Assembly (NCBI GenBank): GCA_946008205.1
Contig: CAMGAZ010000001.1
Span: forward strand, 1-28,644
DNA: 28,644 nt
Reading direction: 5' to 3'
Source of the DNA: an uncultured Clostridium sp.
GTDB lineage: Bacteria > Bacillota > Clostridia > TANB77 > CAG-508
A program made the translations under genes and the position numbers. The notes beneath the pieces are model-generated. The model saw only the letters and a list, made by a program, of their open reading frames with translations. It ran no database searches and was not told where the DNA came from. This document shows positions 13,732 to 20,150 of the stretch, in pieces. Numbering within the stretch: position 1 is the stretch's first letter; every line of letters starts with the position of its first letter.

Positions 13732-14094
13732 ATGGAAAAGATGACACAGAAGAAAGCAATGGAAATTACTATCGCAGCATTAGAAAACAAGGAAATAGTT
13801 TCAGATGAAGTTATTGGCAAACTCAAGGATATTCTTACTGCGCTTGACAAGAAGAGCAAGAGTGTAAGTAAGAAGAAAACAGAAGAAAACGCGGAATTAC
13901 TTGAAAAGGTGCTTTCTCTGTTTAGTGACGCGCCAAACACACTGACTGAAACACTTGTCGCGCATCGTGCTGAATTTGACGAACTGGAAATACTTACCAG
14001 CCAGAAGTTAAATTCTGTAATTAAGCCAGCCGTAGAAGATGGCAGACTGTTCCGTGAAAAGAACGGAAAGACAACAACATTCAGACTTGTGTAA
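13732..14094 (+). CDS. Winged-helix-like phage protein, copy B
   Basis: 120 residues, ATG after AAAAGGAC. Paralog of 10762-11130. The two agree loosely in the first 70 residues (helical, Lys-rich) and nearly completely from ELLEKVL to the C-terminal FREKNGKTTTFRLV, the putative HTH-wing. Again it follows two tandem promoters and precedes a hairpin and the partner gene. The strong C-terminal conservation suggests the two copies recognise the same DNA or partner while their N-termini diverged. Confidence 0.7.
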   Translation: MEKMTQKKAMEITIAALENKEIVSDEVIGKLKDILTALDKKSKSVSKKKTEENAELLEKVLSLFSDAPNTLTETLVAHRAEFDELEILTSQKLNSVIKPAVEDGRLFREKNGKTTTFRLV

Positions 14095-14125
14095 CTAATA
14101 ATTAATAATTAAAATGTCAAACAAC

Positions 14126-14149
14126 GGGGTGAGTGTAAAAACTCACCCT
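14126..14149 (+). terminator. Hairpin between paired genes, copy B
   Basis: GGGTGAGT/ACTCACCC stem, GTAAAA loop, followed by TTTAAAAAA. Same position as the hairpin at 11156 but of different sequence, so the structure is conserved rather than the bases. Confidence 0.55.
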
Positions 14150-14171
14150 TTAAAAAACAAGGGGTGAATTA

Positions 14172-14534
14172 ATGAACAAAGAAATTGAAAAATTAATGAA
14201 AACTCTTGATATTTCAGAAGAAGAGGCACGGGAAATTATTGAAACTGACAAAGAAATTGACCGCGGCGCGAAGTTGTTTGAACTTACGCCAGAGCAAAAA
14301 GCTGTTGAAAAGAAGATGCGAAAAACGGTTAAAATAGTCGCGCCGAATGGTAAAAAGGCAGAGCGTCCACTTAAAATAGACCCTACGCGCGAAAGTCTGA
14401 TGCAAGCTATCACAGACGCGCTGAAAGAACGTACAGATGCAATCACGCGCCCTGAAAAGACTACAAACACAATGTTATTGGATATTGGCGTAGATACCTT
14501 CAAAATAGTTGTTTCAAAAATACGTAAAAAATAA
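14172..14534 (+). CDS. Partner protein of the winged-helix gene, copy B
   Basis: 120 residues, ATG after GGGGTGA. Paralog of 11201-11587, sharing KLFELTPEQKAVEKKMRKTV and the following KIVAPNGKKA; the start aligns with the TTG start of copy A. The N-terminal helix KLMKTLDISEEEAREI may be a small binding domain; the C-terminus is basic (SKIRKK). This copy uses several GCGC-containing codons (CGCGGCGCG, ACGCGCG) that copy A lacks, so the two copies have different base histories. Function unknown. Confidence 0.7.
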   Translation: MNKEIEKLMKTLDISEEEAREIIETDKEIDRGAKLFELTPEQKAVEKKMRKTVKIVAPNGKKAERPLKIDPTRESLMQAITDALKERTDAITRPEKTTNTMLLDIGVDTFKIVVSKIRKK

Positions 14535-14557
14535 GTGGTAGAAATACCACTTTTTTT
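14533..14557 (+). terminator. Terminator after the copy B pair
   Basis: 8-bp stem AAGTGGTA/TACCACTT, GAAA loop (GNRA type), T7. Confidence 0.9.
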
Positions 14558-14558
14558 G

Positions 14559-14587
14559 TTGACATTGTGCGCGACCTGTAGTATAAT
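14559..14587 (+). promoter_or_regulatory. Promoter of the 14615 operon
   Basis: TTGACA, 17 bp, TATAAT, then AAAGACAGTTAAGGG. It starts within 2 bp of the preceding terminator, so units are packed back to back. Confidence 0.8.
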
Positions 14588-14614
14588 AAAGACAGTTAAG
14601 GGAGGTAAACAAAA

Positions 14615-15022
14615 ATGAACAAACTAACACAAACAGAAATTTATACAGAGGATGCAAAAGGAAGAAGATATGTGGGCGCAAGTAAGCATTTTAGATATAA
14701 TGATTTACTGGAGCGCGCGACCTACAAGCCGACTTCCTATGAAGAATTTATTCAGAATTTAGAATCAATTATTGATTCGTATTATATAACGTCACTTGTT
14801 GATGTAGAATATCAGCCGAATATCAAAATCATTGTGGAAAACGTTCCTTTAAATACGGAATTAATCACATGGGGATACTCAGAAATTATGGAAAGACTTT
14901 TAGAAGAAGAAAAAAATGCTTTCAATCTTTCAAAGGGTTTAATCTCAGTAGACCGGAACAAATACAAAAAAGCAAAAGAAGAAGAAAAAAGGAAATTTAT
15001 AGAAAAATATGAAAGTAGGTAA
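14615..15022 (+). CDS. Hypothetical 135-residue protein
   Basis: GGGAGG site. Not recognised. It has a mixed N-terminus (DAKGRRYVGASKHFRYNDLL), a beta-like centre (SLVDVEYQPNIKIIVENVPL) and a long charged C-terminal helix rich in Lys and Glu, which may be a coiled coil. It ends 3 bp before the following membrane protein gene, so the two are probably translated together. Confidence 0.65.
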   Translation: MNKLTQTEIYTEDAKGRRYVGASKHFRYNDLLERATYKPTSYEEFIQNLESIIDSYYITSLVDVEYQPNIKIIVENVPLNTELITWGYSEIMERLLEEEKNAFNLSKGLISVDRNKYKKAKEEEKRKFIEKYESR

Positions 15023-15025
15023 AAA

Positions 15026-15499
15026 ATGAAATTATTAATTATATTCACAATCTTAACAATTATAAACGTTATCGCATCAACAATAAAATCACTTCTCACC
15101 GTAAATGGTGGGAAGTGGTTGGCATCAATAAGTTCTGCGGTCTATTACGGCTATTATAACATTGTTTTGATATACACCGTAGCAGACTTCCCGATGTGGC
15201 AAAAAGTCGCTGTAACAGCCGCTTGTAACGTTATAGGTGTATTCCTTGTTAAATGGTGTGAAGAACGCGCGGAAAAAACAAAACTCTGGAAAGTTGAGGC
15301 TACGTGTAAGTGGAATGAGGCGGGCGCGCTTATAGAAGAATGTGAAAATAAAGATTTATCATTTAATTATATTGATGTAAATAAATATATTATTTTCAAC
15401 TTCTATTGCGCTACGAAAGAGGAAAGCGCACAAGTGAAAGAAGTATTGAAGAAATATGGAACTGTAAAATATTTTGTTTCTGAATCAAAAAACTTATAA
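15026..15499 (+). CDS. Small multi-pass membrane protein with cytoplasmic domain (UPF0316-like)
   Basis: 157 residues. Three hydrophobic segments (about 2-22, 31-52, 58-77) are followed by a cytoplasmic alpha/beta domain beginning WCEERAEKTKLWKVEATC and ending EVLKKYGTVKYFVSE. The organisation resembles UPF0316/DUF5698-type proteins, of unknown function. The ribosome site is AAGTAGG, overlapping the end of the previous gene. Family assignment is from pattern memory only. Confidence 0.55.
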   Translation: MKLLIIFTILTIINVIASTIKSLLTVNGGKWLASISSAVYYGYYNIVLIYTVADFPMWQKVAVTAACNVIGVFLVKWCEERAEKTKLWKVEATCKWNEAGALIEECENKDLSFNYIDVNKYIIFNFYCATKEESAQVKEVLKKYGTVKYFVSESKNL

Positions 15500-15506
15500 A
15501 AATATC

Positions 15507-15535
15507 TTGACATTGTTCCCCTATTGTATTAATAT
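15507..15535 (+). promoter_or_regulatory. Promoter flanked by an inverted repeat operator
   Basis: TTGACA, 17 bp, TAATAT. ATTGTTCCCC (15512-15521) and GGGGAACAAT (15548-15557) are perfect 10-bp inverted arms enclosing the spacer and -10. Confidence 0.75.
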
Positions 15536-15581
15536 ATAATTACAAAAGGGGAACAATGAAGAAAAGAAAGGAAAGTAAAAA

Positions 15582-15908
15582 ATGTTAGGATTTATTGCGG
15601 CAGGTTTAATACTTACGGTTTCGGTCGGCGCGTTCTTTGCGCTAATATTGACAATGAAGTTAGAAGGAAAAACAAGAATTATAATTGCTGTTATTCTTGC
15701 TTTTGTAATAGGTTTTGGACTTTTAAAGATATTAATGCTTAACGCAGAAAAAGAAAACGAAGAATGGAACAATGGTATTTGTATCAAATGTGGTGGAAAA
15801 TATGAATTTCAAAGTAGTTCATATAGAAGGCATTCAAATGATGAATATTATTATACTTGTAAAAACTGTGGCTACACAATAGAATTAAGCAGTTTAAGAA
15901 ATAGTTAA
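15582..15908 (+). CDS. Two-pass membrane protein with a zinc ribbon
   Basis: 108 residues. Two hydrophobic helices (about 2-24 and 32-52) are followed by a C-terminal ribbon with CIKCGGKY...YYTCKNCGYT (CxxC...CxxC, about 66-94). The ribbon should be cytoplasmic and bind zinc. Ribosome site GAAAGGAAAG. Own promoter. A membrane-tethered sensor or adaptor is a reasonable guess, not supported further. Confidence 0.65.
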   Translation: MLGFIAAGLILTVSVGAFFALILTMKLEGKTRIIIAVILAFVIGFGLLKILMLNAEKENEEWNNGICIKCGGKYEFQSSSYRRHSNDEYYYTCKNCGYTIELSSLRNS

Positions 15909-15917
15909 AAAAATATC

Positions 15918-15946
15918 TTGACACAAGAGAAAAGAAGTAATATAAT
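15918..15946 (+). promoter_or_regulatory. Promoter of the 16006 gene
   Basis: TTGACA, 17 bp, TATAAT. Confidence 0.75.
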
Positions 15947-15956
15947 AACATTGTAA

Positions 15957-15979
15957 GGGCGCGACAGCAAAACGCGCCC
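15957..15979 (+). promoter_or_regulatory. 5' leader stem-loop, copy 1
   Basis: GGGCGCG/CGCGCCC with loop ACAGCAAAA, starting about 10 nt after the -10, that is near +1. The same stem, loop and following AGTAAATAAAAGGAAGG recur at 16464. Confidence 0.75.
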
Positions 15980-16005
15980 CAGTAAATAAAAGGAAGGAAG
16001 AAAAA

Positions 16006-16434
16006 ATGAAAAACACATTTGAATACGCAAAGATAAAAGAAGAAAAAATGAAAAAAAAGAAATGTTTTAGATTTAAACATGGAAGATGGGAATGTAATTA
16101 TTTTTTAGTTCCTTTGATTCCTATAGTTGCAACTTATGAAAAGATTAATAAATTTTATAATAACAGACTTACTTGGAGTGAGAAAAAAGCCACTAAAGTA
16201 TTAAATAGTATCTTACCTAAAATCCTTTGGTACGATTCTAAAAACGATGTATACAGTTATGACACAGGCTGTAGAACATGGATTTTTGTAGATAATGCAC
16301 CTTTAATATATCGGTCATGGACAAAGAAATATCGCGAATATTTAGAACACTATCTGATAGATAATTACGAAAATCCATTATATAACAAGTCTATTGAAGA
16401 TGATTATATAATTTTTAGTGAAAAGACAAAATAA
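16006..16434 (+). CDS. Hypothetical 142-residue protein
   Basis: AAGGAAGGA site. Not recognised. The basic N-terminus (KIKEEKMKKKKCFRFKHGRW) leads into a moderately hydrophobic CNYFLVPLIPIVATYEKI stretch, then a Trp/Tyr-rich domain (ILWYDSKNDVYSYDTGCRTW). It may be membrane-associated through the short hydrophobic part. An in-frame ATG at 16048 is an alternative start without a ribosome site. Its leader is duplicated before the next gene. Confidence 0.6.
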   Translation: MKNTFEYAKIKEEKMKKKKCFRFKHGRWECNYFLVPLIPIVATYEKINKFYNNRLTWSEKKATKVLNSILPKILWYDSKNDVYSYDTGCRTWIFVDNAPLIYRSWTKKYREYLEHYLIDNYENPLYNKSIEDDYIIFSEKTK

Positions 16435-16463
16435 TATCTTGATGCAAAAGAAAGAAGGTATAT

Positions 16464-16486
16464 GGGCGCGACAGCAAAACGCGCCC
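16464..16486 (+). promoter_or_regulatory. 5' leader stem-loop, copy 2
   Basis: Identical GGGCGCG-ACAGCAAAA-CGCGCCC element. The upstream TTGATG...TATATG is a shortened copy of the 15918 promoter: the -10 region is missing, so this hairpin now probably lies inside a transcript. Confidence 0.7.
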
Positions 16487-16510
16487 AGTAAATAAAAGGA
16501 AGGTAAAAAG

Positions 16511-17080
16511 ATGGCACATAATTGGAAGTGGTACGTTAAAAATAATGATTTTGAAGGCTGTTTAGAAAGATTCAATGCAGCAAATAAAGGTTGGAAGAAA
16601 CATTGGTTTAGTGTTTTAGAAGATATATATAATAATTGTAAAGAATGGTCAAAAAAATATATTCTTGACCCTGTAGAGATGGTAGTTATAACCATTTCAG
16701 ATTGTATTAAAAAGACAACTAAAAAAGTGCAGAATCTTGTAAATGGTGCGAATAGCCATACATATTTAATAAATATGTATGATGAAGAGGATAATTTGGT
16801 TTTTACAAAAATTGGTAAAGCTGACAATATTAATAAAAGATTCAACGCTCTTGAGCGTCAGTATTACGCTACACAAGACATACAAATTGCGCGTATTGAG
16901 CCAGTCCATGTATTTAACGTCAAGAATGACGACCTTGCGCAAGTGCTTGAAAGTTTCATCAGAAATCTATTCCGCAAAACGCGCGACTTTATTCCAAACG
17001 ATAGATTTAAACCCTTTACACCATCAGAAGAGGAATGGAAAGAAATGGAAAGATATTATAAATTAGTTTGCGCAGAATGA
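16511..17080 (+). CDS. GIY-YIG-like (T5orf172/MUG113 type) protein
   Basis: 189 residues, AAGGAAGG site. The N-terminal 75 residues are Trp-rich and helical (MAHNWKWYVKNN...). The C-terminal domain (about 83-180) reads YLINMYDEEDNLVFTKIGKA, then KRFNAL, a central beta strand IARIEPVHVF, and the helix LAQVLESFIRNLF with a candidate catalytic Glu. This order matches the T5orf172 branch of GIY-YIG nucleases, with YLI and KIG for GIY and YIG. It may nick or cut DNA, or be a degenerate domain. It is distinct from the two GIY-YIG twins at 22650 and 26449. Confidence 0.65.
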   Translation: MAHNWKWYVKNNDFEGCLERFNAANKGWKKHWFSVLEDIYNNCKEWSKKYILDPVEMVVITISDCIKKTTKKVQNLVNGANSHTYLINMYDEEDNLVFTKIGKADNINKRFNALERQYYATQDIQIARIEPVHVFNVKNDDLAQVLESFIRNLFRKTRDFIPNDRFKPFTPSEEEWKEMERYYKLVCAE

Positions 17081-17090
17081 TAAAAAAGGT

Positions 17091-17119
17091 TTGACAAAAG
17101 CCTTAATATATTATATAAT
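17091..17119 (+). promoter_or_regulatory. Promoter of the second AbrB gene
   Basis: TTGACA, 17 bp, TATAAT, followed by TACAAAAGGGGAACAA (about 17125-17140), the same downstream element as at 13670 and 15542. Confidence 0.8.
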
Positions 17120-17157
17120 TAAGATACAAAAGGGGAACAAAAGAAAGAAGGTAAAAC

Positions 17158-17334
17158 ATGAAAACAACAGCAAGAGGAATAATAAGACGTTTTGATGACT
17201 TAGGCAGAATTGTAATTCCTAAAGAAATCCGCCGTAAATTTAAAATCAACGCGGGCGAGCCAGTTGGAATATATATAACTGAAGAGGGCATATTATTAAA
17301 GCCTTACAATCCCGAATCAAAAAGTAAGTTTTAA
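17158..17334 (+). CDS. AbrB/SpoVT-family DNA-binding protein, 58 residues
   Basis: A minimal swapped-hairpin domain: RRFDDLGRIVIPKEIRRKFK (about 10-29), then NAGEPVGIYITEEGILLKPY, close to the AbrB/SpoVT consensus over its whole length. It should act as a DNA-binding dimer or tetramer. ATG follows AAGAAGGT. It sits at the end of the fourth cassette with its own promoter. It is shorter than the AbrB gene at 3351, lacking the C-terminal tail. Targets unknown; the promoter-flanking dyads nearby are candidates by inference. Confidence 0.85.
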   Translation: MKTTARGIIRRFDDLGRIVIPKEIRRKFKINAGEPVGIYITEEGILLKPYNPESKSKF

Positions 17335-17349
17335 AAAATAATTTAAAAA

Positions 17350-17383
17350 GGGGATTGACAAAACTCAATCCCCATGATATACT
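17350..17383 (+). promoter_or_regulatory. Promoter with overlapping dyad, no gene downstream
   Basis: TTGACA (17355), 17 bp, TATACT (17378). The -35 lies in a GGGGATTG/CAATCCCC perfect 8-bp dyad (17350-17373). A terminator starts about 11 nt after the -10. Confidence 0.7.
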
Positions 17384-17393
17384 CATTTTAAGT

Positions 17394-17430
17394 AGAACGT
17401 CTGCGAACAAACAGGTGTTCTTTTTATTTT
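17394..17430 (+). terminator. Terminator immediately after a promoter
   Basis: 10-bp stem with two G-U pairs (17394-17403 with 17412-17421), loop CGAACAAA, then T-rich. Together with the promoter at 17355 it would make a transcript of only about 40 nt. Confidence 0.65.
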
Positions 17431-17640
17431 TGGCGCGAACAGATATTCGGAAAAAACTTTATTGCTTTACTGCGCTAAAGTGTTTAAAATGTTAATAGTT
17501 GCGCTTTAGCCCAGTAAAGTGATAAAGTAGTTGAATTGTAAAATATTGCGCTTTAGTAGTTTAGCGCTTTAGCGCGATAAAGTAGTTGAATTGTGAACTG
17601 GTCGTCGGCGGAGCAGACGACCAGAATTTTCCATTTAACC
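17431..17640. repeat. Inter-cassette palindrome block R4
   Basis: Exact CTTTA-N6-TAAAG boxes at 17465, 17504 and 17567, a CGAACAGATATTCG dyad near 17433, and a CTGGTCGTC/GACGACCAG stem near 17600-17627. Non-coding. Confidence 0.8.
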
Positions 17641-17950
17641 CGTCCTGCCAATTTTTTCCAGCAAAACCCCCATAGCGCGAGCCCCTAGAATCCGCCCGAA
17701 ACCAAGCATAGCGCGCACGGGCCCCATAGCGCGCAGACAAAAAACCCGGTTCGCTTCGCTCACACAAATGGCGCGAAAGCAAGCCACATAGCGAGCACCT
17801 CTATTTCTTGGCGCGGAATCAACCGCGGCGCACAAACCAAGCAACCCGGTAGCGTGAGCAAGCCACCAGTGCGGAGCGCTATCCTGAGCTTTTTCTCAGA
17901 AAGCCCTTTGAATCACACGCAAGAGGAAAGAAAAAAAAGAATCGCGCGAA
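17641..17950. other. GC-rich non-coding island with CATAGCGCG repeats
   Basis: About 270 bp of clearly GC-rich sequence in AT-rich surroundings. CATAGCGCG or close variants recur at about 17671, 17706, 17723 and 17786, with AAGCAACCCGGTAGCG near 17840. Long minus-strand open frames here (17561-17844) have no ribosome site and low-complexity Ala/Arg/Gly products, so I do not call them genes. It could be a structured RNA or a remnant. Confidence 0.5.
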
Positions 17951-17998
17951 CCGCAGTAAAACTTGACAATCACAAAAATTTTATAATGTCAACTGCGG
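17951..17998. repeat. Inverted repeat downstream of the leftward gene
   Basis: CCGCAG and TTGACA (17951-17956, 17963-17968) pair with TGTCAA and CTGCGG (17987-17998), with a TAAAAC bulge. It lies beyond the 3' end of the 18057-18860 gene and could end its transcript, although no strong T-run is visible. Confidence 0.5.
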
Positions 17999-18056
17999 GC
18001 TTACAGTAAAATCCGCGTTTTCTTTTTATTATAACATAAAAAATAAAGGAAAGCAA

Positions 18057-18860
18057 TTAGCGCTTTCCTTCATTTTCTTCTTCAAGTTTTTGTAGTTTGC
18101 GCGCAAGCTTGTTCTCATCCTTTTGTTTTTGCTTTTGAATATTTAATTCTATTTCATGGGCAGTCAAAGGCTCTTGATCTATCTTAGGTAAGGTTCTAGG
18201 TATAAAGCACCACTTTTCGGCGAATTTGCAAACCGCGTTAAAATATTTTTCTTCCTCTTGTGCTTTGATAATATTACCAGTTTCTTCCCAAGAAAAATGT
18301 CCATTACAATATAATAACACAACTTGTTTTCTATCTACAAAATTAGACTTAAATTGCTCGCGCAAACATTCTTTCCAGAAATCGAGCGCATTTACCTCAT
18401 TCTCATTTATATCTTTTAGATATTCATATTTACCATCAGTCTTCATCCAAACCCAAGCGGTATCATCCCAATGCTTATTATAATCTTCATTAATAATAGT
18501 TCCATACTTGCGCGCAGCCGTAGAAGTCTTATGCTCCCACCTGTCGCGCACATCTTTTCTAGATCTTGCTATATTAGCCGCGGTATTATGAGGAAAATCC
18601 TTAAGTTCTTCTGCAAGACTTTCACGATAATCTTTATCCATCTCTTGCTTGCGTTTATCGTTATAGCGGACATATTCTGAGGTATCAAACTCTTCTTTGA
18701 GAATGATGTCACCACCTCGCGCCTTTTCGATATATTCAAAGTCAAAGTAAGATAACCAGTATGCAGAATAATCATCCCATTTGCGACTTATTGTTCTTCT
18801 ATTTTCACCTAAAAAAGAGCAAAACTTAGTTATAGAATATTTGTTTGGAGATATAATCAT
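18057..18860 (-). CDS. HTH-like DNA-binding protein, paralog of 19407-20150
   Basis: 267 residues, ATG after AAAGGATG (minus strand). The N-terminus SITKFCSFLGENRRTISRKW (about 9-28) reads as helix-turn-helix, followed by YFDFEYIEK, which matches YFDYEYYQK in the neighbouring 19407-20150 protein. Both then carry a central basic region with Ala, Arg and Lys (AANIARSRKDVRDRW here) and Trp-containing strands. The C-terminus is a long Lys/Glu/Gln helix, probably coiled coil. Not recognised by name; a replication or regulatory DNA-binding role is plausible. GCGC-rich codons, like the packaging genes, suggest it belongs to the phage backbone. Confidence 0.65.
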   Translation of the reverse strand: MIISPNKYSITKFCSFLGENRRTISRKWDDYSAYWLSYFDFEYIEKARGGDIILKEEFDTSEYVRYNDKRKQEMDKDYRESLAEELKDFPHNTAANIARSRKDVRDRWEHKTSTAARKYGTIINEDYNKHWDDTAWVWMKTDGKYEYLKDINENEVNALDFWKECLREQFKSNFVDRKQVVLLYCNGHFSWEETGNIIKAQEEEKYFNAVCKFAEKWCFIPRTLPKIDQEPLTAHEIELNIQKQKQKDENKLARKLQKLEEENEGKR

Positions 18861-19071
18861 TATAACACATCCTTTCTTTCAATATCTCTCATATTATATA
18901 AAAAATCAGTAACAAACATTCTAATAAAATGTCCTGAACAGTGAAATATGGCTTATAACAGTTTTTCTGAGCTTTTGGTCAAAAAATCTGAAGCCTGACG
19001 TCGCATGACCGCCGTAGGCGCGAGCGATAGCGAGCCATCTATCTTTTAAGAATTTTGAGTTTTGTTGTAGT

Positions 19072-19143
19072 CTGAGAAAAAAAAATGAGCAGAAAATTCC
19101 ACGTCTTTATAAAGAGGATTTTCTGCTCATTTTTTTTTCTCAG
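19072..19143. terminator. 26-bp perfect inverted repeat, bidirectional terminator
   Basis: Arms 19072-19097 and 19118-19143, each carrying a run of nine A or T outside TGAGCAGAAAAT, so a U-tract follows the core stem on either strand. It probably ends the leftward 19407-20150 transcript. Confidence 0.7.
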
Positions 19144-19234
19144 CCGTGGTTTTGATTTCGTCCTAGAATCTGTTCCTTGGTTTTGAATTGAAAATTTGAT
19201 TTGCTCCTTGAGGTTGTTTTTAAAATGAAAATTG

Positions 19235-19261
19235 TGATTGCCCTCCGGGCAATCATTTTTT
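19235..19261 (+). terminator. GATTGCCC hairpin with T-run
   Basis: 9-bp stem with TCC loop followed by T6; member of the GTGATTGC hairpin family. No rightward gene precedes it. Confidence 0.5.
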
Positions 19262-19406
19262 TAAAATGAAATTTATTGTCGTTCCGTATTCTGGCATAGA
19301 GGGGGTGTAACTAGGGTTTATAAACCCCCAGTAAAAAAATCCCTATTTTTTGCATAGTAAAAGTGATGTGGTTGCTATTTATAGCAACCACGCAACCATA
19401 TCACTC

Positions 19407-20150
19407 TTACCATGCTCCTTGTGATTGCTGCGGAGCAGCTATCACCCCTTTCTTCTCCCTCAGCGGCATTAACATAGGATACTTTCCAGTGTAATGTCTA
19501 AACTCATTCTTTGCAGCAATATATCGAGATAACTGTCCTTGTTTCATAGCTTCTAAACTTAATTCTCCCTCTTGATACATCTCTAATTCTAATGCTTCTT
19601 CTTCTAAATTCTCAGAACATTTCCACAATCTATAAAATAAATCTATTTCTTCATCTTCTAAATTAACTCTTTCTGGAATTCCATCCTCATTATATACTAT
19701 CGCGCGCCACTTGCGCTTTGCCTTATTAATATCGTAATGATTCTTCAAGGAACTGCGCGCTTGCCCCTGACAAGTTCTTCGCGCATATTCATAAGGATTA
19801 CCATCTTTATAATATATGTGATCTCCTATCTCGGATCCATTTACATATGCGCCATTTTCTTTTATATACTTATCTACTGTTTCGTCTACATATTCCATCA
19901 CCTTTTCTATTTGATACTTGCGCAAACCCATTCCTTCCGGTATTTCATCTTCTAAAATCTCTTTTATTTTAAAATACCATCTGTTACTATTCTTTTTCTT
20001 TTGATAATATTCATAATCAAAATAATTTTTAAATAATTCTAAATAGCGTTCTTTGTTTTTAGAAAAAGTCATAGAACCAATTTTTAAAATTTTTAAAAAA
20101 GCTGTAGTTGAATACTCTTTATTCAACTCTATTTCATTAATAAGATTCAT
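19407..20150 (-). CDS. HTH-like DNA-binding protein, paralog of 18057-18860
   Basis: 247 residues, ATG after GAGAGGTGA (minus strand). The N-terminal region STTAFLKILKIGSMTFSKNK (about 14-33) resembles a helix-turn-helix, then YFDYEYYQKKK; the centre has RRTCQGQARSSLKNHYDINK and WRAIVYNEDG, parallel to the 18057 protein. The C-terminal 25 residues (REKKGVIAAPQQSQGAW) include residues encoded by a GTGATTGC hairpin (19421-19445), suggesting the repeat has been built into the gene end. Role unknown; paralogy and divergent position beside 20643 suggest regulation of, or joint action with, that gene. Confidence 0.65.
   Translation of the reverse strand: MNLINEIELNKEYSTTAFLKILKIGSMTFSKNKERYLELFKNYFDYEYYQKKKNSNRWYFKIKEILEDEIPEGMGLRKYQIEKVMEYVDETVDKYIKENGAYVNGSEIGDHIYYKDGNPYEYARRTCQGQARSSLKNHYDINKAKRKWRAIVYNEDGIPERVNLEDEEIDLFYRLWKCSENLEEEALELEMYQEGELSLEAMKQGQLSRYIAAKNEFRHYTGKYPMLMPLREKKGVIAAPQQSQGAW

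Larger units (their letters stand above)
18861..19406. other. Intergenic region with terminators and palindromes
   Basis: No gene seen. It contains the 26-bp inverted repeat at 19072-19143, a GATAGCGAGCC segment near 19028 like the 17.7-kb island, a GATTGCCC/GGGCAATC hairpin (19235-19255), a perfect GGGTTTATAAACCC palindrome (about 19314) and a GTGGTTGCTA/TAGCAACCAC stem (19368-19391). Confidence 0.6.

Noticed and set aside
17561..17844. Minus-strand Ala/Arg/Gly-rich frames in the GC-rich island
   Set aside because: Stop-poor only because of GC content; no start signal and overlap with palindromes.
17963..17987. TTGACA...TATAAT promoter near 17963
   Set aside because: Spacing is only 13 bp and both boxes belong to an inverted repeat.
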